Positions 25,705-35,738 of a stretch of 64,000 nucleotides of DNA are shown in pieces. The notes below the pieces were generated by a model that was not told where the DNA came from, did no database searches, and worked only from the letters and a program-made list of their open reading frames with translations. Made by a program: the position numbers and the translations under genes. Numbering within the stretch: the stretch's first letter is position 1; each line of letters opens with the position of its first letter. This DNA comes from Thaumasiovibrio sp043421945 (GTDB lineage: Bacteria > Pseudomonadota > Gammaproteobacteria > Enterobacterales > Vibrionaceae): NCBI GenBank assembly GCA_043421945.1, contig JBHOGO010000017.1, positions 1 through 64,000 on the forward strand. The letters are read 5' to 3'.

Positions 25705-27720
25705 ATGAAAGTTGCCTTTCCTATTGCTATCACTGCGGTAGCACTAAGTGTTTCAACCGCGCTCATGGCTAACGAAAATATTGAAGAGACAGTTGTTGTT
25801 ACCGCAACACGAACTGAAATTGCTTTAGATAGCGCACCTGCTTCAATGTCAGTGATTACTGCCGAAGAAATTGAAAACAACCCTTCAATTACCATCGCTG
25901 ACATCATCTCTGAAGCGACCAGTGTTGAAGCAAATATGGATAGCACACGCGCAGGAAAAAAATTCATTAGTATTCGCGGTATGGAATCGAAATATACGCT
26001 GATCATGGTAAATGGTCGTCGCATGAGCTCGGCAAGTGCCATTGTTCGTGCCAACGACTTTGATTTATCGACGATTCCAATGGATTCTATTGAGCGAATC
26101 GAAATCATCCGTGGTCCAATGTCTGCGCTTTACGGCTCTGACGGTATGGGCGGTACCATCAACATCATTACGAAAATGCCAAGTAATGATTGGAGTACTA
26201 ACCTCAATATAGATCTTGCCTCTCCTTTTGATAGCAACGGCGGTGAAGAGTCAGTTCTTGGTTTCTCAACTGCTGGCGCACTGATCGAAGATACCCTTTT
26301 TGCAAGACTCTCCGTTAACCAAAGTTCGCGTGAAGCGTGGAAGCCTTTTTCTGGTATAAAACCGGGGACAGATATTAACCGTGGTGACATTACCGCTTTA
26401 GAAGAGCGTGACTCACTCAGCTTATTTGGTACTTTAAGCTGGCATGCCAATGACAATCACATGCTAGACCTTGACCTTGGTTACAGTGATGACCAACGAG
26501 ACAGTGTGGCTGAAAATGCACTTAACATTACCGAAGGAGAAACTCGTGTTGAACGCAACAGCTTTGCCCTGTCGCACATAGGTTTCTGGAATTGGGGTGA
26601 ATCGCTAGCACGCGTATCTCGTGAAGAAGTAAACAACCGTGAAAGTACCGACCTTGGTGATGACATTAAAGAGGTTGTACAAATTGCTGAAGTGTCAGCG
26701 ACAACCTACTTGGGCGATGACCACACTCTGACGGTTGGTGTGGATTACCAAGCAAGCGAACTGTCTAACCCTGAGCACATCGTTGGAACTAAGGCTGAAG
26801 CTTACCAATGGGCTGCATTTGCACAAGACCAATGGACGATAACGGAAAATACTACCGCAACAATGGGTGTTCGCTACGATTCACACGAACATTACGGGGA
26901 TGAAGTCAGTCCACGTCTTTATCTTGTTCATCAAGCGACTAATAACCTAACGGTAAAAGGTGGTGTGGGTAGAGCATTTAGAGCCCCAACCATGGTTCAG
27001 TACCACCCAGATTTTGCAATGACCAGCTGTAAGGGCGCTTGTACGATTATCGGTAAGCCTGATTTAGAAGCTGAGACCAACACCAGCTATGAAATTGGTG
27101 CCATTTACTCTGAGTATAACTGGCGTGTAGAAGGCACACTTTTCCGTAACGAGATCAGTAACCTAATCCAGAACACAGACCCTTGGTGTGAAGTAGAAGG
27201 CGCAGTCTATAACCCAGCAGATCAAAAATGTTATATGGATGGTGACTTCAATTCACAGCCTACACCTTCTGATGTATGGCGTACCTACGAAAACGTTGAA
27301 GAAGCGTTAGTACAAGGTCTAGAATTAAGCGCGCAAGTTAACCTGTCAGAGCAATTCCGCCTATCGGGTAACTACACTTACCTCGATACTGAAGATAAGG
27401 CAACAGGCTTAGAACTTGAAGGTCGCTCTCGTCACTCGACATTTGCCAAACTTGATTGGTTCCCGACCCAAGATTGGAGTACTTTTGTTAGTGCCAATTA
27501 CCGCAGCAAAGAAGTGATTGGCTTCACCGGTGACGACGCAGAATACCGTGAAGGTTATACGCTCTTTAACCTGGGTGCTAACTACCAGCTTAATGAGATG
27601 TTACGCTTCCGTGCCGGTATTAAGAACATCACTGATGAAGCGATTGAAGATGAGCTTTCGCAAAGTGGCTATGTGATTGAGCCGCGTACCTTCTACGTCG
27701 GTATGTCTGCATCATTCTAA
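25705..27720 (+). CDS. TonB-dependent siderophore receptor, catecholate type
   Basis: 671-residue outer-membrane receptor, similar in length and features to the Cir/FepA/IrgA group. Signal peptide about 1-22 (ends ALMA), TonB box EETVVVTATR just after it, plug domain (about 30-150, with FISIRGMESKYTLIMVNGRR and RGPMSALYGSDGMGGTINII), then a 22-strand barrel ending in Phe (GMSASF). Two Cys pairs lie in predicted outer loops (SCKGAC; WCEVEG and KCYMDG). Start is the ATG at 25705 with AAAAGGG six bases upstream. The Fur-like box suggests iron control. No siderophore genes or divergent irgB-like regulator are present. A terminator follows. Confidence 0.92.
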   Translation: MKVAFPIAITAVALSVSTALMANENIEETVVVTATRTEIALDSAPASMSVITAEEIENNPSITIADIISEATSVEANMDSTRAGKKFISIRGMESKYTLIMVNGRRMSSASAIVRANDFDLSTIPMDSIERIEIIRGPMSALYGSDGMGGTINIITKMPSNDWSTNLNIDLASPFDSNGGEESVLGFSTAGALIEDTLFARLSVNQSSREAWKPFSGIKPGTDINRGDITALEERDSLSLFGTLSWHANDNHMLDLDLGYSDDQRDSVAENALNITEGETRVERNSFALSHIGFWNWGESLARVSREEVNNRESTDLGDDIKEVVQIAEVSATTYLGDDHTLTVGVDYQASELSNPEHIVGTKAEAYQWAAFAQDQWTITENTTATMGVRYDSHEHYGDEVSPRLYLVHQATNNLTVKGGVGRAFRAPTMVQYHPDFAMTSCKGACTIIGKPDLEAETNTSYEIGAIYSEYNWRVEGTLFRNEISNLIQNTDPWCEVEGAVYNPADQKCYMDGDFNSQPTPSDVWRTYENVEEALVQGLELSAQVNLSEQFRLSGNYTYLDTEDKATGLELEGRSRHSTFAKLDWFPTQDWSTFVSANYRSKEVIGFTGDDAEYREGYTLFNLGANYQLNEMLRFRAGIKNITDEAIEDELSQSGYVIEPRTFYVGMSASF

Positions 27721-27745
27721 GCAATGACATATTGACTTAGCGAAT

Positions 27746-27770
27746 AGGGTCACTTCGGTGGCCCTTTTTA
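27746..27770 (+). terminator. Terminator of the TonB receptor gene
   Basis: AGGGTCAC and GTGGCCCT form an eight-base-pair stem (one T-G pair) closed by the stable TTCG tetraloop at 27754-27757 and followed by TTTTTA. Confidence 0.9.
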
Positions 27771-27874
27771 TTGGATGCAGAAAGAGTTGTCATCATGCTT
27801 CACCGCGATCTGGCAGCCCAAGTGTCAAGAAGCAACTATATAAAGTAATGAATAAGCACGCATAAGATAAAAAA

Positions 27875-28258
27875 CTACCTTTCTAACCAATCACCAAAGG
27901 CGTTAGTCTCATCAACAATGCACCCTAAATAGGCTTGCTCAGCGCCGTTTCCACTCGCGTATGACGCTTTTTCAGCGTGACACTTTACTTCACGCCAATC
28001 ATTAAACTGACGATAAGCAGCCTCCAACGATGCTTCGGCGTTATAGCGATTTTCAGTTATTAAATCAAGTTCACGACGCTCTAACCGTGTGGTAGAAAAA
28101 CGCTCATCCAGACGCTGTTGATACGTCATTTGTAGCTTGTTTAAGCATTGTGTGACACCTTCGTGGCTATCACTAAGTTGATGGCAGATATCAAGCGAGC
28201 CTGCAATAGCGGGAGAAACACATAAGCTACTTAGCAGTATTCCAACAGCTTTAACCAT
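27875..28258 (-). CDS. LprI-like periplasmic protein (DUF1311 type)
   Basis: 127 residues. Signal peptide about 1-19 (ends AIA). The mature part is helical and charged, with four Cys (in DICHQ, TQCLN, EVKCHAE and YLGCIVD) arranged as in the lysozyme-inhibitor LprI N-terminal family, including the DWREVKCHAE segment near the end. Disulfide bonding in the periplasm is likely. Lysozyme inhibition is known only for some members, so the activity is uncertain. It lies 36 bases downstream of the lolE-type gene's end on the same strand. Confidence 0.7.
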   Translation of the reverse strand: MVKAVGILLSSLCVSPAIAGSLDICHQLSDSHEGVTQCLNKLQMTYQQRLDERFSTTRLERRELDLITENRYNAEASLEAAYRQFNDWREVKCHAEKASYASGNGAEQAYLGCIVDETNAFGDWLER

Positions 28259-28294
28259 ATGTACCTCTCCCTTAATTGCATTCTTTAATATCGA

Positions 28295-29539
28295 TTATTT
28301 ACTACTCAACACGTGCGCTGGATCGAGTGCAGCAGCTCGTCTTGCTGGATACCAAGTAGCAACAAGGCTAAGTGCTAATGCTGTTAGTGCGACTGTAACC
28401 ACATCACTCCAAAGTAACTGAGATGGTAAGAAGTCGACAAAATAAATATCACCAGATAAAAAAGCATTGCCCGATAATGACTCTAACCACAGCATCAAGT
28501 TAGGCAAATTCAAAGAGGCCACGACCCCTAATGTTGCGCCAATGGTACAACCAATGAGACCAGATAGCAGTCCCTGCCAGATGAATATGCCGCTAATCAA
28601 TCGGTTCCCCGCTCCCATCGTTCTTAAAATCGCAATGTCACCTGCACGATCTTTCACTGCCATCATTAATGTCGAAACAATATTAAAACAAGCGACACCA
28701 ATCACGAGCACCATCACGATATACATGATGATCCTCACCATCTGAATGTCACGGTAGAGGTAACCAAACTCTTGCTGCCAATGCTTGATATAAACTCGCA
28801 CCGGCAATGTATAACCAGCCGCTCTCACAATAGAAGGCGCACTGTAGACATCATCAACTTTGAGTGCCACACCAGTCACCCCAGAGTCATAGTTAGCGTA
28901 CTGCTGGGCATCCTCTAGAGGCACTAACACCAAGTTGTGATCAATTTGACCACCCAACGCCAATAACCCTGTCACTTGTAAACGGATGCGTTGGGGCGAC
29001 TTTAACTGACGCGATGGTGATGGGTCTGGCAGCATGACGGTTAACCAATCCCCAACTTCAACCTCTAAATGCTGAGCAACACCTTGCCCCAGTATGACCT
29101 GTTGATGCCCCGGCTCGAAAGACGACCACGCTTCGGCATCAATAAAATCTGACATCCGACTAATTCTTTCTTCATAAGTCGGGTCAACACCACGTAATTG
29201 AATCGCTTTTAGTAACGTGCCTTTTTCCAGTAAGCCTGTCATGGTTATATACGGCGCACTCGCTACCACTTGTGGATGCTGCTCTATTTTGCTGGCAACA
29301 GACTGCCAATCTTGCAAAGGTGCATCCACGGCCTCCAGCTCGCCATGTGGTACAACGCCAAGTACACGGTTTTCAAGCTCACGTTCAAAACCATTCATGG
29401 TCGATAAACCAATAATGATCACCGCGACACCGACCGCAATGCCTATCATCGAAGAGATAGATATGAACGACACCATACGGTTTCGCTTTTTTGCTCGTGT
29501 AAAACGCCCACCGATAAACAGAGAAAGAGGACTAACCAT
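28295..29539 (-). CDS. lolE: Lipoprotein-releasing ABC transporter permease LolE
   Basis: 414-residue inner-membrane subunit of LolCDE, which extracts lipoproteins for LolA. One N-terminal TM helix (about 25-47), a large periplasmic domain (about 50-270) and three further TM helices towards the C-terminus. SLFIGGRFTRAKKRNRMVSFIS is the LolC/E N-terminal pattern. The longer frame starts at 29659, but the ATG at 29539 follows a GGTGG site and overlaps the lolD end by eight bases, the usual arrangement. It is the downstream permease of the lolC-lolD-lolE operon, hence LolE. Confidence 0.92.
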   Translation of the reverse strand: MVSPLSLFIGGRFTRAKKRNRMVSFISISSMIGIAVGVAVIIIGLSTMNGFERELENRVLGVVPHGELEAVDAPLQDWQSVASKIEQHPQVVASAPYITMTGLLEKGTLLKAIQLRGVDPTYEERISRMSDFIDAEAWSSFEPGHQQVILGQGVAQHLEVEVGDWLTVMLPDPSPSRQLKSPQRIRLQVTGLLALGGQIDHNLVLVPLEDAQQYANYDSGVTGVALKVDDVYSAPSIVRAAGYTLPVRVYIKHWQQEFGYLYRDIQMVRIIMYIVMVLVIGVACFNIVSTLMMAVKDRAGDIAILRTMGAGNRLISGIFIWQGLLSGLIGCTIGATLGVVASLNLPNLMLWLESLSGNAFLSGDIYFVDFLPSQLLWSDVVTVALTALALSLVATWYPARRAAALDPAHVLSSK

Positions 29540-30257
29540 GTACGCCACCCTGAACGACTTCTTGGCTCTCAACATTAAAGCCTTCACGCAACACACCGTC
29601 GAGCATCGTAAACTGCCGAGACATTTTGGCCGCCAACGACTGATCATGTGTAACAACAAGAAACGCGGTTTTTGACGTTTGATTAAGCTCTCGCATCAAA
29701 TCATACGTTTCAATCGCCGTTTTATGGTCTAGATTACCCGTTGGCTCATCTGCAAGAACCAGCGCTGGCTCATTGACTAAGGCTCTTGCAATCGCAACAC
29801 GCTGGCGCTCACCACCTGACAGTGCTGAAGGACGATGTGACATTCGGTGGCCTAAACCCACCCGTTCTAATAAAACAGCAGCGGCATCTTTCGCTTTTTT
29901 AGCCGACTGTCCTGCAATCAATAACGGCATGGCGGCATTTTCTAAAGCAGAAAAATCAGCCAACAAGTGGTGGAATTGATAAATAAATCCCACGTGCTGG
30001 TTTCTTAGTTTCGCCTGTTGGTTACTGCTCATTTTCGTCAGTGATTCACCATGAAACATCACGTCACCATGCGTTGGGTTATCAAGTGCGCCCAGAATAT
30101 GAAGTAGCGTACTTTTCCCTGAGCCCGATGCCCCTACAATCGCTGCTAACTCCCCTTCTCGTAGTGAAAAGTTAACATCATTTAACACTTGGGTTTCTGC
30201 TGCACCGTCAATAAACGTTTTATGGATACCAGTACAGGTTAATAGGGCTTTACTCAT
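29532..30257 (-). CDS. lolD: Lipoprotein-releasing ABC transporter ATPase LolD
   Basis: 241-residue ATPase of the LolCDE complex. Walker A GASGSGKST (42-50), the LolD signature region FIYQFHHLLADFSALEN, ABC signature LSGGERQRVAIARAL and Walker B ALVLADEPTGNLD. It drives release of outer-membrane lipoproteins from the inner membrane. The start at MSKALLTC (30257) lies within the last bases of lolC (ATGAGTAA overlap of eight), so the upstream extension to 30293 is rejected. Confidence 0.96.
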   Translation of the reverse strand: MSKALLTCTGIHKTFIDGAAETQVLNDVNFSLREGELAAIVGASGSGKSTLLHILGALDNPTHGDVMFHGESLTKMSSNQQAKLRNQHVGFIYQFHHLLADFSALENAAMPLLIAGQSAKKAKDAAAVLLERVGLGHRMSHRPSALSGGERQRVAIARALVNEPALVLADEPTGNLDHKTAIETYDLMRELNQTSKTAFLVVTHDQSLAAKMSRQFTMLDGVLREGFNVESQEVVQGGVHG

Positions 30258-31497
30258 AACGGAGGGTCTCAGCTGGTCGCAATTGAGCGGCACGATATGC
30301 AGGTAAAATCGTTGCGCAGAAGCTCAATAAAATAGAGAAAGATAAAACAGTAAAAATTTGTAGCGGTTGCAACACAATGGGTAACTCGCCACCCACTAAT
30401 AGTGCGCTTGCACCTAGCGCCATTAAAATAGTATTGAGGTTTACTGATAGCGCAATACCCAACATCACCCCTAACAAGCTGCCAATTAATCCGCTAATTG
30501 CACCTTGAAACATAAAGATGGATTGAACTTGGCGCATGCTCATTCCTTGCGTCTTGAGGATCGCGACTTCTGATTGCTTCTCCATAACCACCATGATTAA
30601 CGATGAGATAATGTTGAAAGCAGCCACCGCGATAATAAGCCCTAGCATCAAGCTCATCATATTCTTTTCCATTTTAACGGCTTGGAAGAGCTCACCACGC
30701 TGTGCTCGCCAGTCTGACCATTGGTACTGTTGCTGGTTATCTGTGAATTCCACGTTTTGTTGAGCGGCGTTTAACTCGGCACGATTGAATTGCGCTTCCA
30801 ATTGCGGAACAGCAAAGGGGTCGTCAACAAACAAACGCCACCCTGTAAAGTGGTTAGTCTTATAACGTAATAACCGACCTGCATCGCTGATGTGAACCAG
30901 CGCCATTTGGCTATCAATATCTGTCGTTGAAGAATATAAACCAGTGACCGTAAAATTACGTTGGCTTGGAATTCTTCCCAAAGGTGTATATTGACTGACT
31001 GATGTCGCCATGACGCGTACATCATCACCAATGCGTACACCAAGAGAATTGGCTAAGCTACGACCCAGAATAATTTCATAGCCGCCCGCCTTTAAGTTAG
31101 ACATTCGCCCGTTAACCATATACATCGATAACGGCTCGTACTGCTCAGGGTCAACACCTAGTAAATCGACAGCACTTAAAGACTCTGCACTTTGTAATAC
31201 AGCTTCTCCGCGTGAAATGGGAACACTTCGATAAACCCCAGGCAAGGTTGTTGCAGACTGAGGGGGATCACCAGCAACAGGCGTATCAGCACTAACAACA
31301 ATATGGGGTAATACGCCAAGCAGACGTCCTTTCAGCTGTTGTTCAAAGCCATTCATCACCGAAAGAACTGTAATTAAAGCCATCACACCGATGGCAATAC
31401 CAGCCATCGACATATAGGAAACAAACCGACTAAACTTATCGCCAGAGCGCCCACGTAAGTAACGCCAGCCGATGTAGAGTGAAACTGGTCTCAACAC
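30250..31497 (-). CDS. lolC: Lipoprotein-releasing ABC transporter permease LolC
   Basis: About 415 residues; first gene of lolCDE. N-terminal VSLYIGWRYLRGRSGDKFSRF matches the LolC start in other gammaproteobacteria, so a GTG at 31497 (or the TTG right after it) is preferred over the ATG at 31557, which would add 20 unrelated residues. TM helix about 25-50 with IGVMALITVLSVMNGFEQQL, periplasmic domain, then three TM helices near the C-terminus. LolC carries the hook that recruits LolA. The operon diverges from the PilZ-like gene. Confidence 0.93.
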   Translation of the reverse strand: MLRPVSLYIGWRYLRGRSGDKFSRFVSYMSMAGIAIGVMALITVLSVMNGFEQQLKGRLLGVLPHIVVSADTPVAGDPPQSATTLPGVYRSVPISRGEAVLQSAESLSAVDLLGVDPEQYEPLSMYMVNGRMSNLKAGGYEIILGRSLANSLGVRIGDDVRVMATSVSQYTPLGRIPSQRNFTVTGLYSSTTDIDSQMALVHISDAGRLLRYKTNHFTGWRLFVDDPFAVPQLEAQFNRAELNAAQQNVEFTDNQQQYQWSDWRAQRGELFQAVKMEKNMMSLMLGLIIAVAAFNIISSLIMVVMEKQSEVAILKTQGMSMRQVQSIFMFQGAISGLIGSLLGVMLGIALSVNLNTILMALGASALLVGGELPIVLQPLQIFTVLSFSILLSFCATILPAYRAAQLRPAETLRYE

Positions 31498-31683
31498 AAA
31501 ATCGCCACTAAATATTTGAATGTGGTAAGGATACCTTTCTGACCTCAGGAATACCAAGTAAGTTCGCCATTCGCTGTTTTTTATCGACTTTGTTGTGCAA
31601 AGCTTCGTCTAATGACACGCATTCACTTGCCGAAGTAGTAAACCTGCGTGATAATCCAAACAAAATACATACCGGAATTCGAC

Positions 31684-32280
31684 ATGGATCAAGACGAATA
31701 CTTCTCAGTCCACAGCGCCATCAGCGTTAACCTATCTCCTCTGGCCGAAGGTAGTATCGTGCCCGAAGAAGATGCCTTCTTGGACGAGATACCGCCTCTG
31801 TTTCGTGTTGCCAGCGAATGCATTCAGCTCGAAGAGAGCGCAGAAAGAGAGTTATCACGCTTTGGTCAAGAAGAGTCTCAGTCTCTCTTGAAGTACCTCT
31901 CTGTGCAGAACGAAAAAATCAACATGCTACTCAGCTACGTGTTGATGCAGCACAACCCGATTGAATCCCGTTTTACCACGGAAACATTTGGTGCTGGGCA
32001 CCTTACCGTTATCCTTGATAGCAACGTGAGTGAAGCATGGGCTGAAGAGCAATTCTGTGTGGTACGCATATTTTTAGAATCACCTGCTGCAGCCGTTTAT
32101 TGTTATGGACAATTACTACACTTAGAAGCTTTAAGCAAATCAAAAGTCAGAGCTAAAATTCGCTACGTGCAAATCCAAGAATCTGATCGTGATATTTTGA
32201 TTCGTGCTGCTTTACAACAGCAGCAAAAAGTCCTTCGTCGACGTGCTCAAGCACGCAACACAACAAATAGTCAGAATTAA
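31684..32280 (+). CDS. Degenerate PilZ-domain protein (PlzB-like)
   Basis: 198 residues from the ATG at 31684 (a GTG at 31648 has no ribosome-binding site). The C-terminal half (about 95-190) fits the PilZ fold, ending in ESDRDILIRAALQQQQKVLRRRA, the usual last helix. The c-di-GMP motifs are not intact: no RxxxR is obvious before the barrel, and the D/NxSxxG position reads TTETFGAG. It sits directly upstream of mfd and divergent from lolC, the place of V. cholerae plzB as remembered. It may act without c-di-GMP. The gene ends three bases before mfd, so the two are probably co-transcribed. Confidence 0.75.
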   Translation: MDQDEYFSVHSAISVNLSPLAEGSIVPEEDAFLDEIPPLFRVASECIQLEESAERELSRFGQEESQSLLKYLSVQNEKINMLLSYVLMQHNPIESRFTTETFGAGHLTVILDSNVSEAWAEEQFCVVRIFLESPAAAVYCYGQLLHLEALSKSKVRAKIRYVQIQESDRDILIRAALQQQQKVLRRRAQARNTTNSQN

Positions 32281-32283
32281 GTT

Positions 32284-35200
32284 ATGTTTTCCTTCTCAAT
32301 ACCAACAAAAGCGGCAGATAAACGTACGATAGGCCAAGCAGCGCATGCTTCTTTAGCCATCGCGATTACGAATGCATATCAGCAACATAAACACCATTGT
32401 TTGCTGGTTGTAAAAGACACCCAAACCGCATTACGATTACAAACCGAGTTAGAGACATTCTTACCCGGACTGGTGCATGTTTTTCCTGACTGGGAAACCT
32501 TACCTTACGATAGTTTCTCACCGCATCAGGACATTATCTCTGATCGACTGGCGCACCTTTATCGCTTACCGTTGCTTAAAAACAGCATTACGCTGGTGCC
32601 CGTGAATACGCTATTGCAGCGTCTAACGCCGAACGAGTTTATTCAACAGCATGCGCTTTTAGTCAAAAAAGGTGATCGCCTTTCACTCGAAAAGCTACGT
32701 TTACAGCTTGAAAAATCGGGTTACCGCCATGTAGATCAAGTCATGGAGCATGGCGAATACGCCAACCGTGGCTCGTTAATTGACCTCTTTCCAATGGGGA
32801 GTAACCAACCCTATCGTATCGACTTTTTTGATGATGAAGTCGATACGATTCGTCAGTTTGACCCAGAGAATCAAAGATCTACAGGTGAAATTGACGACAT
32901 CGCGCTGCTGCCTGCGCATGAGTTTCCTACTGATGACCTCGCTATAGAGCAATTTCGTATTCGCTGGCGTGAGCGCTTTGATGCTCGCCGTGAAGTTGAA
33001 TCCATTTACCAACAAGTCAGTAGCAAAACATGGCCACCAGGTATTGAATATTGGCAGCCGTTGTTTTTCGAAAAGACAGAAACGCTCTTCGACTACTTAC
33101 CAAAAAACACGCTATTGCTGACTTTGGGTGACGTAGCGGAGTCTGCCGAAACATTTTTGGCCGATGCCACCTACCGCTTTGAGCAACGTAAAGTCGATCC
33201 ACTTCGTCCACTGCTAGCGCCACATGAATTATGGCTTCGTACTGATGAACTTTTTGCTGGATTCAAAACACTGCCTCAAGTGCAATTCCTTGATAGTGCA
33301 GTAGAAGAAGACAAAAGTGGTTATCAGAACCTATCGCTGACTACCCTGCCCTACCTTGGCGTTAATCAGCAGCTAAAAGAGCCAATGGCGGCACTGCGTC
33401 AGTTTGTCGAACAACATACAGGAAAAGTGATTTTTTCTGTGGAGTCACAGGGACGCCGTGAAGCACTGCTTGATCTTCTTGTTCGTATTAAACTTCGTCC
33501 ACTGGTTGTCGATTCACTTGAAGAAGCGATTAATCACGACCACCAGCATTGCTTGATAATCAGCCGCAGTGAACAAGGCTTTATCGACAATGAATCAAAC
33601 ATCGCCCTGATTTGCGAAGGCAATATTCTCGGTCAACGTGTTGTACAACGTCGCCGAAACGAAGATAAAAAAATTGTAAACAGCGATACGATCATCCGAA
33701 ACCTTGCCGAGTTACAACCGGGACAACCCGTTGTGCACCTTGACCACGGTATTGGGCGCTATTTGGGTCTACAAACCCTTGAAGCCGGCGGAATGACCAG
33801 TGAATTTGTGACTCTTGAATACCAAGGTGGTAGCAAACTTTACGTCCCTGTATCTGCACTGCATATGATCAGCCGATACTCTGGTGGCGCTGAAGAGAGT
33901 GCACCACTGCATAAGCTAGGTGGTGAAACGTGGCAAAAAGCACGTAAAAAAGCCGCTGAAAAGGTACGCGATGTCGCTGCTGAATTACTCGATGTTTACG
34001 CAAAACGTGAGCTTAAACCAGGTCATAAGTTCATCTTAAATCGTGAGGCCTACGCAGAGTTTTGCACCAGCTTCCCTTTTGAAGAGACACATGACCAAGC
34101 ACTCGCCATCAATGCTGTCCTTTCAGATATGTGCCAACCCAAAGCAATGGATAGGCTTGTCTGTGGTGACGTTGGCTTTGGTAAAACAGAAGTTGCAATG
34201 CGAGCCGCTTTTGTCTCCGTGGAAAACAGCAAGCAAGTTGCCGTCTTAGTACCAACAACATTATTAGCGCAACAGCATTTTGAAAACTTCCGTGATCGCT
34301 TCGCCAACTTACCAATTCGTGTCGAGGTGCTTTCACGCTTTAAAACGGCCAAAGAGCAGAAACAAGTGTTGGTTGATGCGAAAGATGGCAAGGTCGACAT
34401 CCTTATAGGGACACACAAATTGCTCAGTAGCGAGCTCAAGTTCAGTGATCTTGGTTTGTTGATCGTTGATGAAGAGCACCGCTTTGGTGTTCGCCAGAAA
34501 GAAAAAGTCAAAGCAATGCGCGCCGACGTGGATATTCTGACGTTAACGGCAACGCCTATCCCTCGGACATTGAACATGGCAATGAGTGGTATGCGTGATT
34601 TATCCATCATCGCGACCCCACCAGCCCGTCGAATGGCAATTAAAACTTTTGTAAGGCAGAGTGAACCAGCTCTCATTCGGGAAGCGGTATTGCGTGAAAT
34701 AGCACGTGGTGGGCAAGTCTATTTCTTGCATAACAACGTAGAGACTATCGACAAAACGGCTGAAGATCTCGCCACGTTAATTCCTGAAGCACGTATCACG
34801 ACAGCACATGGACAAATGCGTGAGCGCGACCTTGAACGTATTATGTCTGACTTCTACCACCAGCGATTCAATGTCTTGGTTTGTACAACAATCATTGAAA
34901 CAGGTATTGATGTCCCAACCGCTAACACCATCGTGATGGATCGTGCAGATCATCTCGGTTTAGCGCAACTCCACCAATTACGTGGACGTGTTGGACGCTC
35001 CCACCACCAAGCTTACGCTTATTTGTTGACACCACATCCAAAGCGTATGACTAAAGATGCGCAGAAACGACTTGAAGCTATCGCCTCATTAGAAGACCTA
35101 GGCGCTGGCTTCACGCTCGCCACGCATGATTTAGAAATCCGTGGTGCAGGTGAGTTACTTGGAGACGAACAGAGTGGGCAGATCCAATCGATCGGCTTTA

Positions 35201-35727
35201 CACTCTATATGGAAATGCTAGAGCAAGCCGTTGAAGCATTACGAGAAGGTAAAGAGCCATCGTTAGACGAACTACTCAAACAGCAAACTGAAGTAGAAAT
35301 GCGTATTCCTGCCCTTCTACCTGATGATTACATCCCAGACGTCAACACACGTTTGTCACTTTATAAGCGTATTGCTAGTGCAAAGAATGAAACGGAATTA
35401 ACAGAGTTGCGTGTCGAATTGATCGATCGCTTTGGATTATTGCCAACTCCAACCAAAAATTTGCTGGATATTAACAAACTCAAGCTTCAAGCTGAGACAA
35501 TGGGCATCAGTAAAATTGAAGCCAGTGAGCGCGGTGCCGCAATTGAATTTAGTGAAAAGTCGACCGTTAACCCGTTATATCTGGTAGGCTTGTTACAAAA
35601 AGCACCACAACGTTACCGAATGGATGGCCCAAGTAGGGTTAAAATAGTAACTGAATTGAAAGAGGCAGATAAACGCTTAAAGTGTATAGAAGAACACTTA
35701 AAAGAGTTTGCTGCGAATAGACAATGA
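32284..35727 (+). CDS. mfd: Transcription-repair coupling factor
   Basis: 1147 residues, full length. Mfd removes stalled RNA polymerase at DNA lesions and recruits UvrA. N-terminal UvrB-like module (about 1-345), polymerase-interacting CarD-like domain (about 475-545, with HLDHGIGRYLGLQTL), translocase with Walker A GDVGFGKTEVAMRA (about 627), DEEH box in IVDEEHRFG (about 725), motif with TATPIPRTLNMAMSG, TRG region QLRGRVGRSHHQAYA and a C-terminal regulatory domain. Starts at ATG 32284, three bases after the PilZ-like gene, and overlaps the following csiV frame by four bases if that frame's first ATG is used. Confidence 0.97.
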   Translation: MFSFSIPTKAADKRTIGQAAHASLAIAITNAYQQHKHHCLLVVKDTQTALRLQTELETFLPGLVHVFPDWETLPYDSFSPHQDIISDRLAHLYRLPLLKNSITLVPVNTLLQRLTPNEFIQQHALLVKKGDRLSLEKLRLQLEKSGYRHVDQVMEHGEYANRGSLIDLFPMGSNQPYRIDFFDDEVDTIRQFDPENQRSTGEIDDIALLPAHEFPTDDLAIEQFRIRWRERFDARREVESIYQQVSSKTWPPGIEYWQPLFFEKTETLFDYLPKNTLLLTLGDVAESAETFLADATYRFEQRKVDPLRPLLAPHELWLRTDELFAGFKTLPQVQFLDSAVEEDKSGYQNLSLTTLPYLGVNQQLKEPMAALRQFVEQHTGKVIFSVESQGRREALLDLLVRIKLRPLVVDSLEEAINHDHQHCLIISRSEQGFIDNESNIALICEGNILGQRVVQRRRNEDKKIVNSDTIIRNLAELQPGQPVVHLDHGIGRYLGLQTLEAGGMTSEFVTLEYQGGSKLYVPVSALHMISRYSGGAEESAPLHKLGGETWQKARKKAAEKVRDVAAELLDVYAKRELKPGHKFILNREAYAEFCTSFPFEETHDQALAINAVLSDMCQPKAMDRLVCGDVGFGKTEVAMRAAFVSVENSKQVAVLVPTTLLAQQHFENFRDRFANLPIRVEVLSRFKTAKEQKQVLVDAKDGKVDILIGTHKLLSSELKFSDLGLLIVDEEHRFGVRQKEKVKAMRADVDILTLTATPIPRTLNMAMSGMRDLSIIATPPARRMAIKTFVRQSEPALIREAVLREIARGGQVYFLHNNVETIDKTAEDLATLIPEARITTAHGQMRERDLERIMSDFYHQRFNVLVCTTIIETGIDVPTANTIVMDRADHLGLAQLHQLRGRVGRSHHQAYAYLLTPHPKRMTKDAQKRLEAIASLEDLGAGFTLATHDLEIRGAGELLGDEQSGQIQSIGFTLYMEMLEQAVEALREGKEPSLDELLKQQTEVEMRIPALLPDDYIPDVNTRLSLYKRIASAKNETELTELRVELIDRFGLLPTPTKNLLDINKLKLQAETMGISKIEASERGAAIEFSEKSTVNPLYLVGLLQKAPQRYRMDGPSRVKIVTELKEADKRLKCIEEHLKEFAANRQ

Positions 35728-35738
35728 TAGGGGACCGT

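Noticed and set aside
29540..29659. N-terminal extension of LolE by 40 residues
   Set aside because: It overlaps lolD in another frame and does not match the LolE family start.
34050..34676. 208-codon minus-strand frame inside mfd
   Set aside because: Antisense shadow of a conserved coding region with no family resemblance.
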